A DNA stretch of 10,765 nt from Clostridia bacterium (lineage in GTDB: Bacteria > CBDUZB01 > JAGLHV01), in NCBI GenBank assembly GCA_030595925.1, contig JAUVLC010000085.1, positions 1 through 10,765 on the forward strand, given 5' to 3'. The stretch's first letter is position 1; each line of letters opens with the position of its first letter. Made by a program: the position numbers and the translations under genes. Below the pieces are notes generated by a model. The model ran no database searches and was not told where the DNA came from. It saw only the letters and a list, made by a program, of their open reading frames with translations. Below are positions 1 through 6,186 of the stretch, piece after piece.

Positions 1-38
1 CCATGATGATATAATATAGACTTTTAGTTAATAAAATC

Positions 39-56
39 GCCAACTTATTTCTTGGC
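39..56 (-). terminator. Weak stem-loop, possible terminator remnant
   Basis: GCCAA and TTGGC pair across an 8-nt loop. On the minus strand the stem is followed by an AT-rich stretch (GATTTTATT) rather than a proper T run. It lies after the acyltransferase remnant. The stem is short, so this is only a possible intrinsic terminator. Confidence 0.15.
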
Positions 57-74
57 AAGCCCTAAGAATGAGGT

Positions 75-249
75 ATTTTACAATAACGCTCGCATTCCAA
101 CTGGCAATATAAAAACCAATCGTCACAATTACAGTTTGATGCAGTATATAAAATGGTAAAACAGCGTCATTTGCATATTTCAATACTCGGTTATTGAAGC
201 TAAGGTATTTGCACCCAAAGCCGAGTATTGCAAGAACCAAGAAGAGCCA
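75..249 (-). pseudogene. C-terminal remnant of an acyltransferase-3 family membrane protein
   Basis: The minus strand encodes about 60 residues beginning WLFLVLAILGFG and containing NDAVLPFYILHQTVIV. That stretch is characteristic of the last transmembrane helices of acyltransferase-3 (OatA/YrhL-type) membrane O-acyltransferases, which are normally 350 residues or more. The reading frame is directly continuous with the methyltransferase to its right: the codon after that gene's TAA stop is the first remnant codon, so the N-terminal 300 or so residues are gone. The familiar sequence ends around VKYLIL and is replaced by an unrelated tail (RACQEISWRFY) and a stop at 28-30. Only a TTG at 238-240 could serve as a start. 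I read it as a non-functional gene end left by a recombination whose breakpoint lies at the methyltransferase stop. Family assignment rests on motif recognition only. Confidence 0.6.
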
Positions 250-1011
250 TTATTTTTCAGCAGTAACCAACATTTCAAAATCTTCAGTTGTAAGTTTATC
301 ATTCCTTGAAAAGGCTCCAAGTTTTGCTCCATAGATATCAATCTTTTTAAAGCCCAATATTTTTAATAACCATGTAATTTCAGATGGTACATAATATCTT
401 TCATTACATTCCAATTCCTTCTTATTCCCAAAATCATCTTCTACTGTAGTAATATTAAAATCCCGGAAAGTCATTAAATCAAAAGTATTACTTCTATAGG
501 TTGCATTTCCTTTTTCCGTTGTTAATGCGCAAAATTCTTCACCTGAATGATATAGTGGAAATAATCCACTTAATGTTGTAAAAATCAGCTTACCGGAATT
601 CTTCAATGACTTTGCAACTTTTTTTAATATTTCATAATTCATTTCATCTGTTTCCATTAATGGAAATGCTCCTTCACAAAGCATTATTGCTAAATCAAAT
701 TCATTCTTAAATGGCAAATTCCTTGCGTCATGTTTCTGAAAATCTATTTGCAGGTTTTGCTCTTTTGCTTTTTCTTTTGCTCTCTCCAATTGTGATGCTG
801 ATAAATCAAGCCCTGTAACCTTGTAACCCCTTTTTGCTAATTCAATCGAGTGTCTACCGGTACCACATCCGATATCAATTATTTTTAGCGACTTATCAAA
901 ATCAATTTCTTTTTCAATGAAATCACACTCACCAATTGTGCCCTGGGTAAAACTTTCATTATCATACTTTTTGCCATAGTCTTCAAATAAAGATTCATAC
1001 CATTGTTTCAT
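250..1011 (-). CDS. Class I SAM-dependent methyltransferase
   Basis: A 253-residue, apparently intact cytosolic methyltransferase of the Methyltransf_11/25 type. Motif I is visible at about residues 44-53 (IIDIGCGTGR), followed by the acidic residue that binds the SAM ribose at the end of the second strand (GLDL, D69), motif II around FDLAIM (105-110), and a post-II region GKLIFTT (140-146). The length is normal and the C-terminus (DFEMLVTAEK) looks native. Substrate cannot be read from sequence; small-molecule or antibiotic/metabolite methylation is typical of the family. AAGGAG lies 8 nt before the ATG and supports this start. A candidate attC site (1043-1152) lies immediately upstream, so this is probably the first gene of a promoterless cassette. 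The stop is followed at once by the acyltransferase remnant, so the cassette's own attC is missing. Confidence 0.85.
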   Translation of the reverse strand: MKQWYESLFEDYGKKYDNESFTQGTIGECDFIEKEIDFDKSLKIIDIGCGTGRHSIELAKRGYKVTGLDLSASQLERAKEKAKEQNLQIDFQKHDARNLPFKNEFDLAIMLCEGAFPLMETDEMNYEILKKVAKSLKNSGKLIFTTLSGLFPLYHSGEEFCALTTEKGNATYRSNTFDLMTFRDFNITTVEDDFGNKKELECNERYYVPSEITWLLKILGFKKIDIYGAKLGAFSRNDKLTTEDFEMLVTAEK

Positions 1012-1042
1012 GTTTATTTCTCCTTATCTTGCCCGCTCTTTC

Positions 1043-1152
1043 GCACAACATTCCGCATATATATGGCATTTTCCACCGTAGCACAGAGAAAATGAAAATG
1101 TGACAAAGCCCGAAGGAACCAACAGGCACGGTACATATACACACTGTTAGAT
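1043..1152 (-). repeat. attC-like recombination site (integron cassette boundary)
   Basis: On the minus strand the site begins ATCTAAC (R'', 1146-1152) and ends GTTGTGC (R', 1043-1049). Inside these cores the two flanks are imperfectly complementary: GTGTATATGTACCGTGCC on one side matches the reverse complement of CATATATATGGC...CACCGTAGC on the other, with extra unpaired bases, as in a folded bottom-strand attC. The tip contains GCCCGAAGGAACC (1108-1120), which resembles the centres of the sites at 5112, 5598 and 6120. It starts 19 nt after the flavodoxin-like gene's stop, the position expected for that cassette's attC. The plus-strand R' flank GCACAACATTCCGCATAT aligns with other sites in the window. 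Confidence 0.65.
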
Positions 1153-1170
1153 GAAGTTACACATTATTCC

Positions 1171-1697
1171 TTATTTTAGTGAACCAACATCTTCCAACAA
1201 CTCTTTTATATTTTCTTTCTTAGTAAAGTCCACTGGTTTTGAGTATGCCGCTAACATACCTTTTTCATCTGATGTTTTATCTCTCTTTAATTGTATTTTC
1301 CACTTAAATAAAGTCATTAATATTTTATTTATAAAGTTCAATTTATAAAATCAAAGCCTCCGCGAAAATAATAAAATTGTATTTGTTTTTGTTCCCCTAC
1401 TGAAAAATTACTATCCCTTACCTCAGATATTATACTTTCTTTTGGTGGCAATGCTCCAGTTGTAAAGATGATAATATTCTTATCTCTTAATTTATTGAGG
1501 TTGTTTTTTATAATATTTATTCCACTTATTCCAACTGCATATAAACTTCTACCATATATGATATTATCATATTTAAGTAATATTTTAATATCTATTTTTT
1601 TTACCCATAATAAGTCGGCTCTTAATTCTTGTGCAATCCATTCAGCATATTTTTTAGTAAAACCTGATATTGATTTATAAACAACAACTGTTTTCAT
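1171..1697 (-). pseudogene. Flavodoxin-like protein, broken by a one-base frameshift
   Basis: The first 119 residues (MKTVVVYKSISGFTKKYAEW...) match the Flavodoxin_5/HemG-like fold: an N-terminal beta strand, a phosphate-binding loop (YKSISGFTKK, residues 7-16), then YDNIIYGRSLYA and IIIFTTGALPP, which correspond to later flavin-contacting loops. The frame stops at 1338 after FYYFRGGFDFIN. Restoring one base in the T run near 1347-1352 joins it to a second frame that reads KLNFINKILMTLFKWKIQ and ends SKPVDFTKKENIKELL...SLK at 1171. This is the usual C-terminal part of the family, giving about 175 residues. The start at 1697 is preferred over the upstream ATG at 1751, because a strong SD (AGGAGG, plus a nearer GAGGAA) precedes it and the family begins with M-K-x-V-V-V-Y. 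The gene sits neatly between two attC-like cores. A sequencing error in the homopolymer is possible. Confidence 0.7.
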
Positions 1698-1755
1698 CGT
1701 TCCTCTATTCCTCCTGATATTATTATTGTTTATTAATCGTCTTTCGTGCAATTTC

Positions 1756-1777
1756 GTCTAACGTTATGAGCGTATCT
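1756..1777 (-). repeat. Half attC site, interrupted
   Basis: The plus strand reads GTCTAACGTTATGAGCGTAT, matching the R'-L' arm of the window's other attC-like sites (compare ATATAACGTTCTGAGAAT at 5598 and GTCTAAC...TTATGAGCG at 10048). On the minus strand this is a perfect GTTRRRY core (GTTAGAC), 58 nt upstream of the flavodoxin-like start. The opposite arm is missing: the homology stops at about 1777, where a perfect hairpin and a family-F repeat begin. Confidence 0.5.
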
Positions 1778-1778
1778 A

Positions 1779-1801
1779 AAATTTGCCCAAAGGGCAAATT
1801 T
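1779..1801. repeat. Perfect 10-bp hairpin
   Basis: AAATTTGCCC and GGGCAAATTT form a perfect inverted repeat around the loop AAA. It sits exactly between the broken attC arm and the family-F element. A similar but imperfect motif (ATTTTGGGcggg...AATTTGCCC) marks the right ends of the family-F copies at 5035-5062 and 7315-7342. I read it as an element terminus rather than a terminator, because neither strand has a T run after it. Confidence 0.45.
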
Positions 1802-1802
1802 G

Positions 1803-1858
1803 GGAAACAGAGAGAGACGGAGTTGACCTGGTTCTCTTATTATCTCAAAATCTACCAA
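1803..1858. repeat. Family-F repeat, truncated copy
   Basis: GGGAAACAGAGAGAGACGGA leads into GTTGACCTGGTTCTCTTATT. The same organisation occurs at the right end of the 8540-8796 element (reverse orientation: GGGGAAAGAAACAGAAACGG then GTTGACCTGGTTGAC). The inner part stops around 1858, where LGFP-gene remains begin. It probably replaced the 3' end of the LGFP gene and one arm of its attC. Confidence 0.5.
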
Positions 1859-1901
1859 GTAGTCTATGTTCACCCCATCCTCGCAAATAGCGTGTACCCC
1901 T

Positions 1902-2193
1902 CTATACAATGAGTCCCTTCTGAAAACGATTATAACGTCCGCCATCACGCGTATTCATCTCATCACTCATAGGATAACCGAGAGCACTCTTCGTCCATTT
2001 CCAGCTTTGATATTTATCCATAATAGCACCATGAGCCTCATGCGCCCCTGTATTTGGGTGACAGAAGATATGGCCATGTTCATAACTTCTGTGACGTCCC
2101 ACGCGGTCACAACACCAACGTTCGGGAAAAGTAGGTTTCCCTAAAAAACTCTTCTCTTCCTAATTCTCTGTATTTTTGATCAATTGCACTCAT
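1902..2193 (-). pseudogene. LGFP-repeat protein, decayed
   Basis: The start is clear: ATG at 2191-2193 behind a consensus AAGGAGG SD, reading MSAIDQKYRELGREE. After a T6 run (2143-2148 on the plus strand) the frame shifts by one base, and the conserved sequence continues as FLGKPTFPERWCCDRVGRH in the other frame. It then gives TGAHEAHGAIMDKYQSWKWT and SALGYPMSDEMNTRDGGRYN, ending FQKGLIV. These are the hallmarks of LGFP repeats (LG[FY]P, a GRYxxF turn, TGAHEVHGAI), which occur in secreted or cell-wall-associated proteins. An in-frame amber codon at 1902-1904 ends the frame where a further repeat would be expected, and the rest is lost into a repeat element. There is no signal peptide. Frameshift plus stop plus a missing 3' end make it a pseudogene. 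Confidence 0.65.
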
Positions 2194-2241
2194 TACAATT
2201 CCCTCCTTGTATTATAGATTTTACTCTTATGCCTCTTTTTC

Positions 2242-2407
2242 GCTTAACGAGACTCGGATTTGCAAACTTGCTTGGACAAACAAATTTATCTGCACGGACA
2301 GGCAAGTTGGACAGAGTAAAGCAAAGTGATAAACCCAAAGTTGCAACCGAAAAAGCAATTTGGACAAAAAGACCAACAGGAACAAAACCAGTTAGCCGCT
2401 GTTATCT
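2242..2407 (-). repeat. attC-like site, long variant
   Basis: The minus strand begins AGATAACAGCGGCTAAC (2391-2407) and ends GTTAAGC (2242-2248), a perfect GTTRRRY core. The arms are imperfectly complementary (TAAC-AG-CGG against TAACGAGACTCGG on the other strand). The left arm shares CCGCTGTTAT (plus strand) with the attC at 5112-5191. It lies 36 nt after the ATPase stop and 49 nt before the LGFP start, where a cassette boundary is expected. It is longer (166 bp) than the other sites and its interior pairs poorly, so confidence is moderate. No protein-coding potential is evident in this intergenic stretch. Confidence 0.45.
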
Positions 2408-2442
2408 GAAGTTTTTTAACCTGTTTTCTATCCTTATTTTTA

Positions 2443-4155
2443 TTATACTATTTTCAACCCCCTTAAACGATTAATGGTAAAAGCTAACTCAAGACCTCTA
2501 AATTGAGCAAAATGTCCAGATGCTTTGTTACTCAAAATATCTAATCCATTTTTTTCTATATCACACATTAACTTATGAATAATTTCTTTTACTGGTCTTT
2601 TCCCATTAACATATTTATTAATATACAATATTGCTTCACTAATTGCTTTTGTCTGTGATAATTCAATAAGTTGTTCCACATCAATAAGATCAATAATATT
2701 TTTTCCAAAATGTATTCTATTGATTTCCGTAGAATAAATACTTTTCTTATTATAATAATTATATGGATTAATACAATCTTTAACCGGAACTCTTTCTTTT
2801 ATGCTAATTTGATGTTCTTCCCCCTCACACAATCGTTTATCAAATGTAAAACTGGAAATTTCATGTGCCCTATTGGTTACATTTATTGGATTATAATTTT
2901 TCATTTGAATTACTATATTTGATACATCAAAATAATCACCAATTCCTCCTAAAACAAGAATCGTAGAAATTCCTTTATTCGAATAAAGATTCTCTATTTT
3001 ATCAATAAAGGTAGTTATTGGTTCATCATCATTATGAACAAGTTTTTGCATTTTTTGGTCTCGAATCATAAAGTTTGTAGCACATGTATCTTCATCCATT
3101 AGTAATACATTTGTTCCTACTTCAATTGCTTCCATAATACTAGCTGCCTGAGATGTACTTCCACTTGCATTTTCTGTTGAAAATTGAGTTGTGTTTTTTT
3201 GTAGCGGAAGATTGTTGATAAATGTTGAAATATCCACTTTTTCAATATATCTACCGTTATAAGCACGTATTTTAATTGTAGTAAAATCGGATATACATTT
3301 TTCTCTGCCATCCCCTGGTATATGATTGTAAATACCCATTTCGATAGCATTTAATAGAGTAGATTTTCCATGATACCCCCCACCTACAATTAGTGTTATT
3401 CCTTTTGGGATACCCATTCCTTTTGTTTTCCCTGAATGAGGTAAGTCAATTTCTACCAATAAACTTTCGGGTGATTTAAAAGGGATTGCTATATTTTTAT
3501 CCAGAGGTTCGTCACTTGTGCCGCTTTTACGGGGTAAAATTGAATTGTCTTCAATAAATGCTACTAAATTTAATGATTCAAGTCTAGATCTGAGGTGTTC
3601 TGCATCTTCTGCTGTTTTAATATGTTTTCCAAGGTTACTCATATCTAAATTTTCCGGAAATAAAGCAAGTTTAATAATTTCAGGTAATTCTTCAAAAAAC
3701 ATAACTTTGCAAATTTGAGAATTAATTTCTCGTCCATTAGCAGGTAAACCCATAAAAAAACGTACTTCAATAATTTCTTTATATACGAGAACAGAATTTC
3801 TCTCTAATACTGCTTGTTCCGGTTTATCAATCGTAATAATACCGCTATTACCTGTCCCCCTTCTTCCTTTCGATTTTTTTAAGGTAGCTTTATAAAAATT
3901 CCGTGCTAAAAAATCACGAAAAGCTATTTTACTGATTTTTGTATTAAATATATTATTAAATTGGTCAATAAAATTATTTCTTAATTTTACTCGGTATATT
4001 CCAGTGTGTGGTGGTGCATAAGGATCTTTGGGAATTTGGTCAATTAAAAGTTTAAATTTCGAATAATCATATTCTCCTTTAAGTGATTGATAAGCTCCAT
4101 AATCCTTTTCATTGATAGATTCAAGTTTGTTCTTTAATACTTCAATTGTTTCCAT
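2443..4155 (-). CDS. ABC-class P-loop ATPase (PF09818 family, MRB1590-like)
   Basis: A full-length 570-residue protein of the 'predicted ATPase of the ABC class' family. Visible elements, in order: an N-terminal domain containing the glycine/basic stretch SKGRRGTGNSG (95-105); a Walker A loop GGGYHGKST (258-266); the ABC-like signature SGSTSQAA (331-338); Walker B VLLMDEDT (350-357) with the catalytic acidic residue following; and a switch-like LVLGGIGDYF (400-409). Family members are cytosolic and soluble, lack transmembrane domains, and have no firmly known bacterial role. The best-known relative, trypanosome MRB1590, acts in RNA editing and binds RNA. The ATG has a strong SD (GAGGAGG), which overlaps the end of the small upstream ORF, so translation is probably coupled. 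With that ORF it forms a two-gene cassette of about 2.2 kb between attC-like sites. All motifs are intact and the gene looks functional. Confidence 0.88.
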   Translation of the reverse strand: METIEVLKNKLESINEKDYGAYQSLKGEYDYSKFKLLIDQIPKDPYAPPHTGIYRVKLRNNFIDQFNNIFNTKISKIAFRDFLARNFYKATLKKSKGRRGTGNSGIITIDKPEQAVLERNSVLVYKEIIEVRFFMGLPANGREINSQICKVMFFEELPEIIKLALFPENLDMSNLGKHIKTAEDAEHLRSRLESLNLVAFIEDNSILPRKSGTSDEPLDKNIAIPFKSPESLLVEIDLPHSGKTKGMGIPKGITLIVGGGYHGKSTLLNAIEMGIYNHIPGDGREKCISDFTTIKIRAYNGRYIEKVDISTFINNLPLQKNTTQFSTENASGSTSQAASIMEAIEVGTNVLLMDEDTCATNFMIRDQKMQKLVHNDDEPITTFIDKIENLYSNKGISTILVLGGIGDYFDVSNIVIQMKNYNPINVTNRAHEISSFTFDKRLCEGEEHQISIKERVPVKDCINPYNYYNKKSIYSTEINRIHFGKNIIDLIDVEQLIELSQTKAISEAILYINKYVNGKRPVKEIIHKLMCDIEKNGLDILSNKASGHFAQFRGLELAFTINRLRGLKIV

Positions 4156-4167
4156 TTTTTATCCTCC

Positions 4168-4386
4168 TCAAAGTTTAAATATTTTTGATTCAGAATATTT
4201 AAAACTATTTTTACAATTTTCGATTTCTTGCCCTATAGCTTTCCAAATTTTTTCCAATTGCCCGGTTTTCTATTCACACACCTTTTTATTTAATAATCTC
4301 GATAGGCTTCTGATATCATTAATGATATTTTGTACTCTTTTCTCAGCAATACGCTTAAATCGTTTTTTTTTAGTTTCTTTTTCCAT
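4168..4386 (-). pseudogene. Small basic protein gene upstream of the ATPase, with an in-frame amber codon
   Basis: From the ATG at 4384-4386 the frame reads MEKETKKKRFKRIAEKRV..., then a TAG at codon 39 (4270-4272), then continues in the same frame as KTGQLEKIWKAIGQEIENCK... to SKIFKL and a TGA at 4168-4170. The 72-residue product without the amber codon is a highly charged, helical protein. It resembles a widespread small hypothetical family with an 'R/K-FxRxAEKRxxxxLxxIRxLxxxxN' start, an 'IxxAIxxExxxxKxxF' middle and an '-FxL' end. Its TGA lies 12 nt before the ATPase ATG, and the ATPase SD follows it directly. The frame is otherwise clean on both sides of the TAG, so the nonsense change is recent, tolerated, or read through at some level. 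I know of no established function. Confidence 0.6.
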
Positions 4387-4412
4387 ATAATTTTTACCCT
4401 TAATAATTTTAT

Positions 4413-4521
4413 GTATAACGATTAGAATTAATACAGGACGGTCTTAAGATAATAAGCTAATACTCTTTTGTTCAAGTATTCTTTCCCCTTCTCTTGCCAG
4501 TATACTTATTGCTGGTTACGA
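4413..4521 (-). repeat. attC-like recombination site
   Basis: The minus strand ends in GTTATAC (R', 4413-4419). The plus-strand arm TATAACGATTAGAATTAATA and the reverse-complement arm from 4520 leftward (GTAACCAGCAATAAGTATAC) align as a long imperfect inverted repeat: TAAC, AAT(T)A, ATAC, then GG-C. The 109-bp length equals that of the sites at 1043 and 5598. Its outer end falls 13 nt after the stop of the truncated DUF6544-like gene, and its inner end lies 26 nt before the start of the small basic ORF, which is the expected cassette layout. Confidence 0.55.
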
Positions 4522-4534
4522 ACACTTCAGTCTT

Positions 4535-4783
4535 TCAACCAATAACTTTCTCATTATCCCCAGTAATCTGTAAATTTTTTAACCATTTTTGAACAGGTTC
4601 GGGTAAACCCTCTAAATCTTTTTCTGTGATAATTTTACTTTTCTCATTGTTATTTTTATCAAAGATCTTCTCAACTTCACTTTTTAGGTTTCTCTCAAAT
4701 ATAATATTACCTATACCAACAGAAATAACACTCATAACTACAATAAAAATCAATACGCTTAAAGTCCATATTATAATTTTCAT
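4535..4783 (-). pseudogene. Truncated membrane-anchored DUF6544/DUF6920-like protein
   Basis: Only 82 residues remain. An N-terminal membrane anchor (about residues 4-27, IIWTLSVLIFIVVMSVISVG) is followed by NIIFERNLKSEVEKIF and GLPEPVQKWLKNLQITGD. The LPEPVQ(R/K)(W/Y) segment about 60 residues in is what I recognise from DUF6544/DUF6920 membrane-associated proteins, which are normally 230-300 residues and continue into a beta-rich soluble domain. Here the frame stops (TGA) shortly afterwards, and an attC-like site begins 13 nt later. So the cassette appears to have lost the central and C-terminal coding parts while keeping its recombination site. The ATG is preceded by AGAAGG at good spacing. 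A functional short form cannot be excluded. Confidence 0.5.
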
Positions 4784-4875
4784 TGCTTTTCCTTCTCTTT
4801 ATAAAATTTTTTGCGGGTTTTATATAATTGAAATAACCGAACCACTTCGTTTTATGCCCAACTCTATATAATGAT

Positions 4876-5062
4876 AGGAACGAAGTTGACTTGACTAACT
4901 TACTATTCCCTTAATATTTCCCTTAAAACTTGGCCACTTTTTTTAAGCAAAGCCCCGTAAAAAAGCCATGGTCTTACAGGATAAATAGGAAGAAAAAAAC
5001 AAAATTATTTTTTCACAGTCTTTTCTCTTCAAGCAAATTTTGGGCGGGAAAAAATTTGCCCA
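4876..5062. repeat. Family-F repeat element, copy 2
   Basis: Aligns with 7187-7342 over its whole length. Shared blocks are the left end (GTTGACTTGACTAACTTACT here, GTTGACCTGGTTGGCTTACT there), ATAGGAAGAAAAAAACAAAA in the middle, and CAAATTTTGGG(C/T)GGGA...AAATTTGCC at the right end. This copy carries about 30 extra bases around 4945-4985. It lies inside a cassette between the attC at 5112 and the truncated DUF6544-like gene, and encodes no protein of note. Confidence 0.65.
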
Positions 5063-5111
5063 TCAATTTTAAACTGATATAAAACACTGTCTCCCTATAA
5101 TTTTCTGTTTC

Positions 5112-5191
5112 ATATAATGTTTTGTAGGTAAAAGAAGTTGCCGGAGGCAATTTAGGACAATCAAAGATTTTCCTTTTATCCGCTGTTATGT
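5112..5191 (-). repeat. attC-like site with degenerate R' core
   Basis: The minus strand begins ACATAACAGCGGATAAAAGG (R'' at 5185-5191) and its other arm is ATATAATGTTTTGTAGGTAA on the plus strand. The arms align to each other (TAA..GG-TAAAAG-AA). The R' core has AAT in place of AAC. The centre GAAGTTGCCGGAGGCAA (5134-5150) forms a TTGCC/GGCAA hairpin and shares 12 bases exactly with the centre of the 6120 site. It starts 14 nt after the SMR gene stop. Confidence 0.5.
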
Positions 5192-5205
5192 ACTCTGCCA
5201 TATTA

Positions 5206-5535
5206 CTATTCTTTCAATAATATATCACTTATATTTAACATTATAACACCCACTACTATTATGCAAATAGAAATAATTTTCAAAACGCTATATGATTCCT
5301 TGAAATATACCATTCCAATAATAGATACTCCTACAATACCAAGACCAGCCCATATTGCAAATGCAAAACTTAAATCAAATTCTTTTAATGCAAACAGAAA
5401 GATAGTTAATCCTATAATCCAAAAGACAAATGTAAAAATTGAAGGATATAATTTTGTAAATCCTTCAGACATTTTCATACATGTTGTTCCGCACAATTCA
5501 GCAATAATTCCAATAGATAACAATATCCATTTCAT
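5206..5535 (-). CDS. Small multidrug resistance (SMR/EmrE-QacE type) transporter
   Basis: A 109-residue protein with four hydrophobic helices (roughly 2-20, 30-50, 55-78, 83-103), which is exactly SMR architecture. The membrane-embedded proton/substrate-coupling glutamate is present in helix 1 (AELCGTT, E13). The family signature (Y/F)AIWAG(L/I)G is at 59-66, with the conserved substrate-stacking tryptophan W62. Members act as dimers in the inner membrane, exchanging protons for quaternary ammonium compounds, guanidinium or other cations. Which subtype (Qac, Gdx or SugE) cannot be settled by eye, and GDX-like function is possible. It is a single-gene cassette of about 490 bp between the attC-like sites at 5112 and 5598; qac-type SMR genes are well-known integron cassettes. 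The stop is a tandem TAG-TAA. Confidence 0.9.
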   Translation of the reverse strand: MKWILLSIGIIAELCGTTCMKMSEGFTKLYPSIFTFVFWIIGLTIFLFALKEFDLSFAFAIWAGLGIVGVSIIGMVYFKESYSVLKIISICIIVVGVIMLNISDILLKE

Positions 5536-5597
5536 TTTTCATTTCCCTTATTTATAAATTATTTTACTATTTTTATTAATTATAATATGGCAATTTA

Positions 5598-5706
5598 ATA
5601 TAACGTTCTGAGAATATATGACGTTTTTGCTCGAAATGCAATGAAGAGTAAAAATGTACCGTCGGCCAAGGAGCAAAGCGACACCGTCTATACTCTCTAT
5701 TGTACG
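5598..5706 (-). repeat. attC-like recombination site
   Basis: On the plus strand ATATAACGTTCTGAGAATAT (inner arm) faces an outer arm whose reverse complement reads GTACAATAGAGAGTATAGAC. The two align as imperfect inverted repeats with unpaired bases. The tip holds GTCG/CGAC around GCCAAGGAGC (5661-5682). The R' core on the minus strand is GTTATAT; the R'' core is degenerate (TACAAT rather than YYYAAC). It spans 109 bp, and the outer end lies 28 nt after the DUF3795 gene's stop. It shares TATAACGTTCTGAG with the R' arms at 1756 and 6120. Confidence 0.65.
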
Positions 5707-5733
5707 CAGTATTTCTTGCTTTTAGCCATAATT

Positions 5734-6084
5734 CTATTTCAATTTTCCAAAGTAGTTTCTCCAATTATTTGCTTTTTTAATGAAATCATAATATCCATTG
5801 TTTTTAATGTAGTCTAAGGATTCTAAGCATTTTTTATTATCATAAGATCCAACTTTAAACCTATCCGATAGAATAGTACATTTAGGGAAATTAATGCACT
5901 CTGCACATGTTGAAAGCTTCTTATCTTTGTAACAGCATATTTTGATTTTACATTTTGCCTTACTAATATCTCTTTCATTATTATCATAACCGATTTTACA
6001 TCCACGGCAACTTAAATTAATGAAAGTCTTACAAGTTTTACAATAAAAGCCACAGCAGGCTATATAATTTTCTAACTTTTCCAT
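5734..6084 (-). CDS. DUF3795 cysteine-rich (metal-binding) protein
   Basis: A 116-residue protein with cysteine pairs typical of DUF3795: ACCGFYCKTC (9-18), CRGC (26-29), then KCKIKICCYKDK and CAEC further on, and a C-terminal helical part without cysteines (NWRNYFGKL). The ACCGLxCxxC start is the family hallmark, and the cysteines most likely bind zinc or another metal. The family is common in archaea, clostridia and anaerobes, and no activity is established. The ATG has AAGGAAA about 10 nt upstream, behind an A-rich leader. It forms a 520-bp single-gene cassette between the attC-like sites at 5598 and 6120. Length is normal and there are no disruptions. Confidence 0.82.
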   Translation of the reverse strand: MEKLENYIACCGFYCKTCKTFINLSCRGCKIGYDNNERDISKAKCKIKICCYKDKKLSTCAECINFPKCTILSDRFKVGSYDNKKCLESLDYIKNNGYYDFIKKANNWRNYFGKLK

Positions 6085-6119
6085 TGTATTGTTTCCTTTT
6101 TTTTTTCAAGAAACATTGA

Positions 6120-6186
6120 GCACAACGTTCCGAGAGTACATGAAGTTGCCGGAAGGAACATAGGAGGAACATAGGGAATGTTACTT
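6120..6186 (-). repeat. attC-like recombination site, short
   Basis: The plus strand runs GCACAACGTTCCGAGAGTAC ... GGGAATGTTACTT. AACGTTCC pairs fully with GGAATGTT (one G-T wobble), followed by GTACAT against ATAGG/GAACAT with bulges, and the tip is GAAGTTGCCGGAAGGAAC. Cores on the minus strand are AAGTAAC (R'') and GTTGTGC (R'). The R' arm is almost the same as that at 1043. At 67 bp it is close to the classic minimum attC length. It lies 35 nt before the DUF3795 start. Confidence 0.65.

Noticed and set aside
1733-1948. 71-residue minus-strand frame MMADVIIVFRRDS...
   Set aside because: It overlaps the LGFP gene remains out of frame, then passes through the family-F repeat and the attC arm.
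4856-4862. GCCCAAC (GTTGGGC on the minus strand), a perfect attC R'-type 7-mer upstream of the truncated DUF6544-like gene
   Set aside because: Its flank does not match the other attC arms and no complementary arm exists nearby. The site at 5112-5191 explains the cassette boundary better.
5013-5201. 62-residue minus-strand frame MAEYITADKRK...
   Set aside because: It runs through the attC site and into a repeat element; no protein-like conservation.
5576-5764. 62-residue minus-strand frame MEKLLWKIEIELW...
   Set aside because: It overlaps the end of the DUF3795 gene in another frame and then reads through the attC hairpin.
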